From assembly GCA_016185065.1 (NCBI GenBank), contig JACPOL010000005.1, positions 62,001 through 126,000 of the forward strand: a stretch of 64,000 nucleotides of DNA, given 5' to 3'. The DNA is from Chlamydiales bacterium (GTDB taxonomy: Bacteria > Chlamydiota > Chlamydiia > Chlamydiales > Rhabdochlamydiaceae). Both the position numbers and the translations under genes were made by a program. A model generated the notes under the pieces. It was not told the origin of the DNA, ran no database searches, and saw nothing but the letters and a program-made list of their open reading frames with translations. This document shows, one piece after another, positions 33,949 to 42,398 of this stretch (the first letter of the stretch is position 1; each line of letters begins with the position of its first letter).

Positions 33949-36900
33949 AAGAACGAAGAAAGAAGAAAGGTCTTGTTTTTCTCCTTTTTACTCTTCTTCT
34001 CGTCTCCGTATTTCTCTTTCGATCGCCACTACTTAGATTTGCGCTCTCATTTGTTCTTCCTCCGCATTTGAGCTATGAGAGGCTCGAGTGGAAGGAGGGA
34101 AAGATCTCAGTTAAAGGTGTACATCTCGAAGATGAGGGGATGCAGCTGCACATCGATGAGGCTGAACTCACATTCCGCCCAGCGCTGAAGCCCCTTTATC
34201 TCGAGGCGCAGCTCATCCTCTCACATCCAGAGATCTACCTCTCTAGCGAAGAGCAGTCGAATGCAGCGCTTCCCCTGCATCTACTTGTTCCTTCGCGCTT
34301 TGCTGGGATGAAGCTCCAGGTGAGAAATGGGGTATTAAATCTCGACAACTCGCAAAGATTCTACTTCACCTTCGATTCTAAAGAGGCAAAAGAGGAGATC
34401 GGCCACCTCGCGCTCACCTCAGATCCAGCTCTATTTCATCTCCCTTTGCTCCAAATCGACATGAAGATGGAAGAGGAGGGGCCCTCTGCTCGCTTAAAGG
34501 CGGATGAGATCACGGCTCCCCATCTTTTTCAGCTGGTGGGAGTCTTCTATCCGCCTCTCTTAAATGGATGGAAGAGCAGCGCTGGCAATATCGAACTAAA
34601 TGCTCATGCGACTCTCTCTCATGAGTTTTCGCTCTCTTCTTTCAATGCTGATGTTTCGGGGCACTGCTTTACTCTTTTTCATCCTAAACTCGGGATAGAG
34701 GTTCAAGGAGAGGCTCTCCGTGGAAACTGCTCACTTCCTCTTCTCTCTGAAGGAAGAGGAGATTTATGGAAGGAGCTCTCTCTATCGCTTACGCTTGAGG
34801 GAGCTGAGTGCAGCTACATTCCGGCTGAGGGTGGGCGTACTCCCGTGCTTGGAAAAGCGGAAGCTGCGCTCGTGCTCGAGCCAGAAAAGGAGCCCGCTTT
34901 TTTTGTGAGCTCGCTTCTGTTTAGTGGAGAGAAGAAGCTCGCACTCCGCATGGAGGGCTCTGGAAAAATTGAAGAGAGAGGAGCCTTCTGGACAACGCTC
35001 GACATGACACTTGGCGAAGCAAATGCGCTGCCCGCCACTGCGCGTCTTGCGCTCTCTTCTCAGAAAGAGGGAGATTATCTTCTTCAGACAGAATTTAAAG
35101 AGGTCGGGCCCGAACTCTTCTCCCTTGTAAGTCCATGGACACCCTTCTCTTTGAAAGAGGGGCTGTTAGATGGAAAAGCAACAGTGGAGGTAAAAGAGGG
35201 AGAGCTCGCGCTGCTCGGATTTCAAGATGTCAGCCTGCGCAAACTCTCTTTTGAGCTGCCTGAGCAGAAATATAGTGGAAAGATAGATCTCCTCGAACTC
35301 GCAGGCGAGGCGGTGAAGTCGGAAGCGGGATGGAATTTCAATCAGCTTCTTATCCAGGGATTTCAAGGGGATGTAGAGGCTGAAAAGATCGCCCTCCAAG
35401 CCGATGAGTTTGAGCTTGCATGGGATAAGCAGGGAGCGCAGCGCCTCTCGCTGAAAGGTCTCTTTCAAGGCGTAGGAAGCGATATCGAGATCCACAGAGC
35501 AGCAGATCTTCCTGCGTCGGGATACGCTCTTGTAGGGACGGCGACGCTGCAGGAGCAGAGCACAGTTGAATTTGGCTTTAGAGTTAAAGGCCCCACCTTC
35601 TCCTCATTTGAAGAGCTTCTCTCCCACTTCGATCCTCAAGAGGGGTGGCTGCGCTCCTCAACACTTACCGCAGATGTCTATCGCGATCTAGTGCACACAT
35701 TCGATCCACAGATCGATATTACAGGAGGAGTTAGCCTCTCAGCTACATTCAACGAAAAGAAGCTCGACTGCACAGTCGAAGGCTCCGAACTTGCAGCCGA
35801 CCATCCACTATTTAACTTCTCATTAAGCGGCACACACCAGGCGCACCTGGCTTACACTTTTGAGAGCGAAGAGCTCGAAGGGGAGATGCCTCTTATCTCT
35901 GGAAGGTATGTCGATAAGGCTACTAGCCTTGTGATCGAAAAGATCAGCGGGATGTGCACCCTTTCAAAAGAGCAGATAAGCTTAAACGGTGTGAAGGCAG
36001 AGTGCGGCAAGGTTCTTTTTCAAGGAGAGCTCCACTTAACAGAGACGCAGCCCAAGACCTTTGATCTCATTGTCGCATCCACCTCTCTTTCAGGAGAGGC
36101 CTCAGACTTCTGGCGCCTTCTGCAGCATTTTAAGGGCTTTCCCACTGCCGGACTTCCGTTAAAGGGACAGATCGTCACCCCCGCTGAAGGTTTCACTCTC
36201 TATGCGCGTCTGGGAGCCGGTCAGGAGCCAGCAGCTTGGCGATTTACTGGAGATCTGGTTCAGGGAGAGGTGCAGCTCTCACCCTCTGCTCAACTTAAAA
36301 ACCTCTCGTGCGGACTCACTGCCGACTCTCATGCAAAGCTCTTCTCTCTTAAAGAGGGGCGCGGAGTGTTTGCTTTAAGCGATGGCTCAACCTACAACTT
36401 CGATCTTCCTCAGGCAGCCTTCAAGCTCGAAGGGGAGATCCGCGGAGAGTTTGACCTCAGGCTTCTTCAAGAGAAGCTTGAGCTCATACGCCTTGCAGGA
36501 AGCGTGAAAGGGGTAGCCAAGAAGGGAGCAAAAGATGAGATTGCTGTCCGCTTCGATCCTATTCGCTCCCACTACTTCCAGACTAAGCCCAGAGATGCAA
36601 CGCTCTCTTTAAGCGAGAGTGGAAAGCTCCTTCTTCTAAACTGCGATCTCGCTGTTGCTGGAAGAGAGATCTTTCAGCAGTGCGAGTTCCTTAAAAGAGT
36701 TGGGCTCGTCGCCTTCGACCCTCCTCAGATCAGCTCTACAAGCGACATCGATCTGCGCCTGCGCTACAACGGCTTTCTCGCTTTTGAAGCAGAGGGGCGC
36801 GATCTTAGCTTCAAAGGCAAGTCCTACGCACAGTTTGCAATGAAAGGTGAGAAGAGAGGCGCTGAGTGGAACATTAAAAAGTTGAGCGTCGGTGGGATCA

Positions 36901-38495
36901 ATCTCCAGACTACGCTCCTCTTTGAACCCCAGAGAGTCATCATCAAGAGCTTCGATCTCGTCCATCCGCTCTCGCGCATGCATGGAGAGGGGATCTATGA
37001 GCAGGTTAAAGATAGGCTCTCATGCAACATTCAGGGCTACCAGATCGATTTTGCAAACTTCTCGTCCGAGCAGCAGCAGTCCGCTCCAGCTGCCATCAAG
37101 GGAAGAGGCCGATTTGAAGTCGACCTCTCGACGATGGAGATGACGGGCGAGGCGGCCCTCGATATTATAGCAGAAGCTACTACTTTTAAGAGCGAGAAGC
37201 AGATCCCCTTTACCTACTCTCCCAAGAAGGGGGTAGAGGTTAAGAAGGTGGAGCTCATCTCTGCGCACCAAGAGACCTGTGTAACAGTTGAGAAGATCTC
37301 TCTGGACCCTGCGATGAAGAGCGGCTCGATCAAAAAAGCGACCCACTCTTCTGCTAAACCTCTGCTCGGTGCAAATAATTGGGAGGCGCGCGATCTCAGC
37401 TTCGTCCGAGGCGAGGAGATCTGGCAGATCGGCGGTTTCTCAAAGTATGAGCAGAAGCCCCTCTTTCTCCAGCTAGCCATCGATTTTTCTAAAGAGAAGC
37501 TGGTCTGCATCCAGATTAAAGACGATCCCAAGAGTGAGGGTGTAAAACTCCTGGGAAGAGCCGCTGGTAAAAATGGCTGGCTCTGGCAGTCGGCGCGCGG
37601 CAAATTTTCAGGCGTAGAACTCGATCTTGAAAGCGCCCCCTCAGCTGGAAAAGGGCAGCAGCTCTCTGGATCGATTAAAGTCGATCTTAAGCAGCTCTCC
37701 TCTCTCCTTCCAAAGGAGAGTAGAGAGGCGGTTGCACTTCTCAAGTTAGGAAAAGGGTATGAGCTGATCGGAGATCTCATTCTCCCCAAAGAGGGCTCTC
37801 CTCACTTCCGCGGAGCCCTTGCTGGGCAGAACTTTGAGTGCATGGGCTATACTTTAAATGGGCTACGTGCGCGTGCGGAGATGAGCATGGAGCGCGTCGT
37901 CATCAGCCAGCTTACGCTTGCCGATCCCGGTGCGAAGATGCAGGTGAAGCTCGCACGTGCAGAAAAACGCCCCTCCACCGGAGAGTGGCATCTGGACGTG
38001 CCCCTCATCCAAGTTCAAGACCTCCGCCCCTCTCTAGTCAGACGCGGTAGTGAGCCACTCGGTGAACCAAAACCCCTCACCATCAAGCATCTGACCCTCT
38101 CAAATATCAGAGGAGAGATCGGCGTAGCCTCCAGCTTTCATGGTTCTGGTAGCCTAGACTTTACCAACGCCTTCAAAAAAGAGAGCTCCCTGCTCGACAT
38201 GCCCATTCAGTTTGTGAAAGATCTCGGTTTAGATCCTGGGATGCTCGTTCCCGTCTACGGAGAGATCGATCTCGACTTAAGAGAGGGCAGATTCTTCATC
38301 GAGCGACTCAAGGAAGCTCACAGCGACGGCAGCCGCTCCGAGTTCTACCTTGCAGAGGAGACTCCCTCCTACATCGATCTGAAGGGCAACGTCCACGTCG
38401 ATATCAAGATGAAGCAGAACGTCGCCTTTAAACTCGTCGAGCCATTTACGTTAAAAGTGCGCGGTACCTTAGAGAAGCCCAAGTACGGAATATAA
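33945..38495 (+). CDS. Giant AsmA/YhdP-like envelope protein
   Basis: The protein has 1516 residues with one N-terminal anchor ('GLVFLLFTLLLVSVFLF') and a long, repetitive beta-rich body. 'LSYERLEWKEGKISVKGVHLED' near residue 45 and the final 'LVEPFTLKVRGTLEKPKYGI' match the start and end of AsmA-clan proteins (AsmA, TamB, YhdP). Known members form hydrophobic grooves that bridge the periplasm and carry phospholipids to the outer membrane. That role is a reasonable inference here, since a single gene of this size spans the distance. It overlaps gcvH by four bases. No coiled coils or catalytic motifs are apparent. Confidence 0.7.
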   Translation: MKERRKKKGLVFLLFTLLLVSVFLFRSPLLRFALSFVLPPHLSYERLEWKEGKISVKGVHLEDEGMQLHIDEAELTFRPALKPLYLEAQLILSHPEIYLSSEEQSNAALPLHLLVPSRFAGMKLQVRNGVLNLDNSQRFYFTFDSKEAKEEIGHLALTSDPALFHLPLLQIDMKMEEEGPSARLKADEITAPHLFQLVGVFYPPLLNGWKSSAGNIELNAHATLSHEFSLSSFNADVSGHCFTLFHPKLGIEVQGEALRGNCSLPLLSEGRGDLWKELSLSLTLEGAECSYIPAEGGRTPVLGKAEAALVLEPEKEPAFFVSSLLFSGEKKLALRMEGSGKIEERGAFWTTLDMTLGEANALPATARLALSSQKEGDYLLQTEFKEVGPELFSLVSPWTPFSLKEGLLDGKATVEVKEGELALLGFQDVSLRKLSFELPEQKYSGKIDLLELAGEAVKSEAGWNFNQLLIQGFQGDVEAEKIALQADEFELAWDKQGAQRLSLKGLFQGVGSDIEIHRAADLPASGYALVGTATLQEQSTVEFGFRVKGPTFSSFEELLSHFDPQEGWLRSSTLTADVYRDLVHTFDPQIDITGGVSLSATFNEKKLDCTVEGSELAADHPLFNFSLSGTHQAHLAYTFESEELEGEMPLISGRYVDKATSLVIEKISGMCTLSKEQISLNGVKAECGKVLFQGELHLTETQPKTFDLIVASTSLSGEASDFWRLLQHFKGFPTAGLPLKGQIVTPAEGFTLYARLGAGQEPAAWRFTGDLVQGEVQLSPSAQLKNLSCGLTADSHAKLFSLKEGRGVFALSDGSTYNFDLPQAAFKLEGEIRGEFDLRLLQEKLELIRLAGSVKGVAKKGAKDEIAVRFDPIRSHYFQTKPRDATLSLSESGKLLLLNCDLAVAGREIFQQCEFLKRVGLVAFDPPQISSTSDIDLRLRYNGFLAFEAEGRDLSFKGKSYAQFAMKGEKRGAEWNIKKLSVGGINLQTTLLFEPQRVIIKSFDLVHPLSRMHGEGIYEQVKDRLSCNIQGYQIDFANFSSEQQQSAPAAIKGRGRFEVDLSTMEMTGEAALDIIAEATTFKSEKQIPFTYSPKKGVEVKKVELISAHQETCVTVEKISLDPAMKSGSIKKATHSSAKPLLGANNWEARDLSFVRGEEIWQIGGFSKYEQKPLFLQLAIDFSKEKLVCIQIKDDPKSEGVKLLGRAAGKNGWLWQSARGKFSGVELDLESAPSAGKGQQLSGSIKVDLKQLSSLLPKESREAVALLKLGKGYELIGDLILPKEGSPHFRGALAGQNFECMGYTLNGLRARAEMSMERVVISQLTLADPGAKMQVKLARAEKRPSTGEWHLDVPLIQVQDLRPSLVRRGSEPLGEPKPLTIKHLTLSNIRGEIGVASSFHGSGSLDFTNAFKKESSLLDMPIQFVKDLGLDPGMLVPVYGEIDLDLREGRFFIERLKEAHSDGSRSEFYLAEETPSYIDLKGNVHVDIKMKQNVAFKLVEPFTLKVRGTLEKPKYGI

Positions 38496-38506
38496 TTGTA
38501 TCGACT

Positions 38507-39196
38507 GTGATCACGCCTCTGCTTGAACTCATCTTCCCGCCACTCTGCCTCCACTGCACGGAGCAGACGGGCCAGCTTAAAAAGAGGCTCTGCGATGAGT
38601 GTTTAAAGCAGATGAGCTTGATCGAACTCGAAGGAAGATGCCCCCGCTGCTTTACAGAGAAAGAGGAGAGCGGCTGTCCAAAGTGTCGAACAAAAGGAAG
38701 CCCTTTTAAGCGCATGAGCAGCGCCTTTGAGTATGCGGGGCCCGCAGCTACACTCGTTCAGCAGTTTAAGTTTGGAAAGAAGCAGGAGCTGGCAAGAGAT
38801 CTCGCCTCCTGGATGCTCATTCAATTCTTGCGCCTTGAGGTTCCCCTTCCCGATCTCATCGTCCCCGTTCCTCAGCCCTTCATGCGCACCTGGACGCGAG
38901 GCTACAATCAGAGCCTTCTGCTCGCGCAAGAGATCAGCCGCCTTCTGGATAGACCCTGCGCCGATCTTCTGAAGAAGCGCAGCGGAGACTTCCCCCAAAC
39001 AGGGCAGTCGCGCAAGCAGCGCGAGAGTCTTCCTTCAGATGCAATAAGCTGGAAAAAGAGGCGCTCGATCTCGGACGAGACCATTCTCCTTATCGACGAT
39101 GTGATGACAACTGGCGCCACCCTTCGCCACTGCGCAGCAGCCCTGCAGGAGGGCTACCCCGCTGCGCTCTATGCGCTCACCTTCTGCGCCAGCTAA
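38507..39196 (+). CDS. comF: ComF-family phosphoribosyltransferase-like protein
   Basis: The 229-residue protein starts at GTG 38507, 11 bp after the AsmA-like stop, with no clear Shine-Dalgarno. The N-terminal double-zinc-ribbon has cysteine pairs 'CLHC', 'CDEC', 'CPRC' and 'CPKC'. The C-terminal PRTase fold has 'DLIVPVPQPFMRTWTRGYNQSLLLA' and the PRPP loop 'ILLIDDVMTTGATLR'. ComF is needed for the single-stranded DNA step of natural transformation in several bacteria. Elsewhere (GntX, amidophosphoribosyltransferase-like) the role is less clear. No other competence gene is present in the window. Confidence 0.88.
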   Translation: MITPLLELIFPPLCLHCTEQTGQLKKRLCDECLKQMSLIELEGRCPRCFTEKEESGCPKCRTKGSPFKRMSSAFEYAGPAATLVQQFKFGKKQELARDLASWMLIQFLRLEVPLPDLIVPVPQPFMRTWTRGYNQSLLLAQEISRLLDRPCADLLKKRSGDFPQTGQSRKQRESLPSDAISWKKRRSISDETILLIDDVMTTGATLRHCAAALQEGYPAALYALTFCAS

Positions 39197-39233
39197 TACC
39201 AAGAAGAAGTTAGCCACGGAAGTGGCGTAAGGT

Positions 39234-39402
39234 GTTAGCCCCGCGTGAAGCGCAAGCGGAACGTGGGGAAGAGAACCCTACCCCATACACACCAGAGCCG
39301 CGGTAGCGGCGACAGAAACCTCTTTCGCCGCTTCCGCGGCTCTTTGGTATTTGGGGGGTGTATTTTTCCCCACGTTCCGCTTGCGCTTCACGCGGGGCTA
39401 GC
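39234..39402. repeat. Palindrome E between comF and the second paralog cluster
   Basis: Arms of about 36 bases (gttagccccgcgtgaagc onward, mirrored from 39366) enclose an inner inverted pair around gagccgcgg and ccgcggctc. It is the only copy in the window and lies between convergent genes, so it may serve as a two-way terminator. No coding potential is believed. Confidence 0.8.
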
Positions 39403-39440
39403 GCCTGACATCGCTTCCGCGATTAAGAAAGCGTTCTCTC

Positions 39441-40220
39441 TTAAGCGTCTTTTGATTCAGGGGCTTTTACTGGGAATACATCAAAGCAGCTCAGCGTAGC
39501 CTCTCTGTAGCTGTCGATGTAGTTCTCATCTTTTAGGATTTTTAGCATGACACTAAGCAGATTTTTCGATGGTTCAACTCTGTGAGGAAGAGCGTCGTAA
39601 TTAGTATTCAGAAGATGGATGGTTCCGGCGCCTGATATATCGGTAATTTGTCTGGCTCCCGTCGATATCACAGAAGGTGCAGGAGCGCCGTAAGACTCGA
39701 ACTCTACTTTTGTTTGAGGGCCATGTGTAGCAATAGATCTATTGATCCTATCAACCACAAAGTCAAAAGCCAGGTACGTTGGAAACGAGTAAGTAACATT
39801 ACGTGCCAAAATAACATCCGCAGGACCTACAGCGCCACTTGTTTGAAGCTCTAGGCCTTTCTTTTCCAGAATGCCTGGGAGCTCATATTTTGAAAAAAGC
39901 TTCTCAAAATTTAGATTGATCTCTCTGCCTGGGGTTGGAGGAGGTGTGATCTGGTAGGTGTGAGAGCAGCGCAGAACAACTTTTGCAATAAGCAGAAAGA
40001 TACCAAAGGGGATCGCAGCAGCGATTTTTAGAGCGGTTATCTGCCAAGCGTCCGGCTGCTTCTCTTCGAGTTCTACATTTCCTATATAGATAACAGCCTT
40101 TTGAGTACCGAAGATATCGAGAGCATCATCGACAAACTCTGTTAACCACTCTGTCGTGGTCATTTGAATCCTGTTTAAAGCCGAGTAGGTTACCGGTGTG
40201 CCAAAGCTTACTTCTGCCAT
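39441..40220 (-). CDS. Membrane-anchored paralog, family 2 member A
   Basis: The 259-residue protein has an N-terminal module ('SFGTPVTY', 'TTTEWLTEFVDDALDIFGTQKAVIY'). One hydrophobic span follows at about 66-86, ending 'LLIAKVVLRCSHTY', equivalent to the GNAT-group anchor. A Pro-rich hinge leads to a C-terminal domain, about 110-250, with 'YLAFDFVVDRINRSIATHGP' and 'LLSVMLKILKDENYIDSY'. That domain has no match I know, but a diverged version sits in the middle of the GNAT-group protein at 22.1 kb. Start at ATG 40220. It lies 18 bp downstream of member B on the same strand. A secreted or inclusion-associated role is speculation. Confidence 0.72.
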   Translation of the reverse strand: MAEVSFGTPVTYSALNRIQMTTTEWLTEFVDDALDIFGTQKAVIYIGNVELEEKQPDAWQITALKIAAAIPFGIFLLIAKVVLRCSHTYQITPPPTPGREINLNFEKLFSKYELPGILEKKGLELQTSGAVGPADVILARNVTYSFPTYLAFDFVVDRINRSIATHGPQTKVEFESYGAPAPSVISTGARQITDISGAGTIHLLNTNYDALPHRVEPSKNLLSVMLKILKDENYIDSYREATLSCFDVFPVKAPESKDA

Positions 40221-40238
40221 AAATTTTCTCCAGTATTA

Positions 40239-41006
40239 TTAAGCGGTTTTTGTTTCTGCTGCTTTCTGGGGATACACACAAGCTCCATGAAGGGAATAAT
40301 GATAATCTTGGATGCAGCCTTCTCTTTTTAAAATATTGAGAATGTTCGCAAGCAGGTTTTTGGGGTATGGTCCGAGCTGTGGGTTTTCTGGTATCGCTCG
40401 ATAATTCTCATCGATCAGTTTAATCATCCCTGGTCCGTCTTTTGGGAGAGCCTCTCCGCTTCTCATATTAAAGAGAACTTCTGGCGCGGGTGTGGCTCTA
40501 TAATCAAAGCTGAAATCTACCTTTGCTAGAGGGCCACTTGAAGTGATCGATGCATTAATTCTATTAATAACAAATTCCATAGCTCTATCTATTCCAAAAC
40601 TAAATTTAACGCGGGTGAAAGGTCTGTGTTCGTCGGGAGCCATCTCCTCTGTAACCAGTCGGTCAGGAAGACTATATTTTGGAATAAGTTTTTCAAAATT
40701 TAGCTTGATCTTTGCACCCGGAGTAGGAGCAGGTGTGATCTCATAGGTGTGAGAGCAGCGCAGAACAACTTTTGCAATAAGGAGGAAGATGCCGACTACG
40801 AGAGCAGAAGCTATTTTTAGGGCGGTTATCTCCCAAGAATCGGGCGCCTTCTCCTCGAGTTCTATAAAGTTATCCTTGTAGATGACAGCTTTTTGAGTGC
40901 CGAAGATATTTAAAGCCTCATCGACAAACTGCATGACCTCGTCTTCCGTAGTCATCCTATATTTATTATAATGGGTTATCGGTGTCCAAAAGCCTACTTC
41001 TGTCAT
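40239..41006 (-). CDS. Membrane-anchored paralog, family 2 member B
   Basis: The 255-residue protein is clearly paralogous to members A and C. The N-terminus is 'MTEVGFWTPITHYN', then 'DEVMQFVDEALNIFGTQKAVIY', a span near 67-88 ending 'LLIAKVVLRCSHTYEI' and a Pro-rich hinge 'PAPTPG'. The C-terminal domain has 'AMEFVINRINASITSSGP' and 'LLANILNILKREGCIQDYH'. A GGAGG-containing leader precedes ATG 41006. Its first eleven codons are duplicated in a dead fragment at 41340-41390, showing a lost fourth member. Function is unknown. Confidence 0.72.
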   Translation of the reverse strand: MTEVGFWTPITHYNKYRMTTEDEVMQFVDEALNIFGTQKAVIYKDNFIELEEKAPDSWEITALKIASALVVGIFLLIAKVVLRCSHTYEITPAPTPGAKIKLNFEKLIPKYSLPDRLVTEEMAPDEHRPFTRVKFSFGIDRAMEFVINRINASITSSGPLAKVDFSFDYRATPAPEVLFNMRSGEALPKDGPGMIKLIDENYRAIPENPQLGPYPKNLLANILNILKREGCIQDYHYSLHGACVYPQKAAETKTA

Positions 41007-41098
41007 AAATCCTCCATGTGATGGGGCTCAATTATACACTATTTCGCGCGTAAAGTCATTCGTTAAAAACCGCATAAAATAAAATTTTAAATAATAGT

Positions 41099-41257
41099 TT
41101 TTTTGGAGTGCGGCGACCCGGCGCCGCTTTTCTCGAGATCGACCTGGCGATCTCTCTTAATTTCAAATAAGCCTGCAGTCAAGTGTCCCTGCTAATCAAA
41201 GAAAATCGACAAGTCGATTTTGAGAAAAGCGGCGCCGGGTCGCCGCACTCCAAAAAA
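41099..41257. repeat. Element D1: 36-bp inverted ends with two inner hairpins
   Basis: The ends begin ttttttggagtgcggcgacc and are exactly mirrored on the right. Inside lie two unlike hairpins (atcgacctggcgat and aaatcgacaagtcgattt). The element at 60063-60219 is the same structure in reverse orientation, so D behaves as a discrete MITE-like unit. It lies between member B and a truncated paralog fragment. Confidence 0.88.
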
Positions 41258-41339
41258 GATAGCTTCAGATTCGCTAGCAGGATCCTGTTCTATTTTTACT
41301 CTTCGCTTCCGTGATCAGGACGAAGAACTGGGAAGATGG

Positions 41340-41390
41340 TTACGACATTTTGAGAAAGGTCACTGGCATCCAAAAGCCTACTTCTGTCAT
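41340..41390 (-). pseudogene. Truncated family-2 paralog (first 16 codons only)
   Basis: Read on the minus strand it gives MTEVGFWMPVTFLKMS then TAA. The first eleven residues match the start of member B apart from two changes. Nothing downstream resembles the family, so it is a 5' remnant left by a deletion or failed duplication. The rest of the 41007-41410 gap, apart from element D1, shows no gene. Confidence 0.8.
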
Positions 41391-41410
41391 GAGCTCTACA
41401 CTATTATTAG

Positions 41411-42244
41411 CTATTTGAGTTTGCCTTTTTGTACTGTATGGACCTCAACTTCAAACTCTGAGCAGCTATAACCGGTTATGATCTTTTCTAGTTTTAAGAC
41501 TTCGAAAATTGTCAGAAGTAAATTCTTAGATGCCTCTCCAATCTCGGGGAGCTCTTCAAATCTTCGGTTCATCAATGTAATCATTCCCTCATGTGATGGA
41601 TCGGGAATCACAACATCTTTCATTTGAACCTCTGCGATAGGTGGCAAAGGAGCACTTCTAAAATCGAACACGACGCCTCTCGAGGGTCCGTGAGTAGAAA
41701 TGGATTGATGGATTCTATTCGCAACAAAATTGAATGCAACCTGAATAGAAACATAAAAGGGTTTGCTCTCCTTGCCATCTTCTGCCGCTCTTGGCACTGG
41801 ATCAACCCCATTTGCAATAAAAGGATATTTTTTTAAGAGTTTTATGAGATTCAATCCAAAAGGTTTTGCTGGTCGTTGCGGATCTCTAGTCTGTGGGTCG
41901 AAGTTTCTTGAAACGGGTGGAGGTACAGATAACGGGTTGTTTCTGAGGGGAGGCGTGGTGACAGGGGGAATTGGAGGCAAGATTTCGCAACCATAGCGTA
42001 GGATGACCTTGGCGATGAGCAGAAGGATACCGATAGTGAAGATGCCAACCACTTTTAAGGCAGTGACCTCCCAAGAGTCGGGTCTTCTCACGGTGATGTC
42101 TACTCTTCCGTCGTAGTGTACCCATGCCATTTGAGTGCCACAAATATCCAGTGCGTCATCTACTTTTTCGATTAACCACTGGGTTGTAGTTAGTTCTCTT
42201 CGATTAGAAAAAACCATTGGCAAGCCGAAGCGTACTGGATCCAT
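41411..42244 (-). CDS. Membrane-anchored paralog, family 2 member C
   Basis: The 277-residue protein shares the N-terminal pattern ('TTTQWLIEKVDDALDICGTQMAWVHY'), a hydrophobic span near 66-87 ('LKVVGIFTIGILLLIAKVILRYG'), and a Pro-rich hinge longer than in A and B. The C-terminal domain has 'AFNFVANRIHQSISTHGP' and 'LLLTIFEVLKLEKIITGYS'. It is the most diverged of the three. It is separated from A and B by the D1 element and a truncated paralog, so the cluster has been rearranged. No catalytic motif is visible; a binding role is more likely than an enzymatic one. Confidence 0.72.
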   Translation of the reverse strand: MDPVRFGLPMVFSNRRELTTTQWLIEKVDDALDICGTQMAWVHYDGRVDITVRRPDSWEVTALKVVGIFTIGILLLIAKVILRYGCEILPPIPPVTTPPLRNNPLSVPPPVSRNFDPQTRDPQRPAKPFGLNLIKLLKKYPFIANGVDPVPRAAEDGKESKPFYVSIQVAFNFVANRIHQSISTHGPSRGVVFDFRSAPLPPIAEVQMKDVVIPDPSHEGMITLMNRRFEELPEIGEASKNLLLTIFEVLKLEKIITGYSCSEFEVEVHTVQKGKLK

Positions 42245-42398
42245 AAACCTATCCGTAAATTATAAGTTTTGAGCTTCCATTGTGGCTCATTTCTAAGTAA
42301 TTTTTCTTTATTAAAGAATTTATTCATACACGATAATAAAAAATGGTAATTATTTTTTTATTTCTATGTGAGTCCCCTATGAGGTATAGGTGGGGGAT

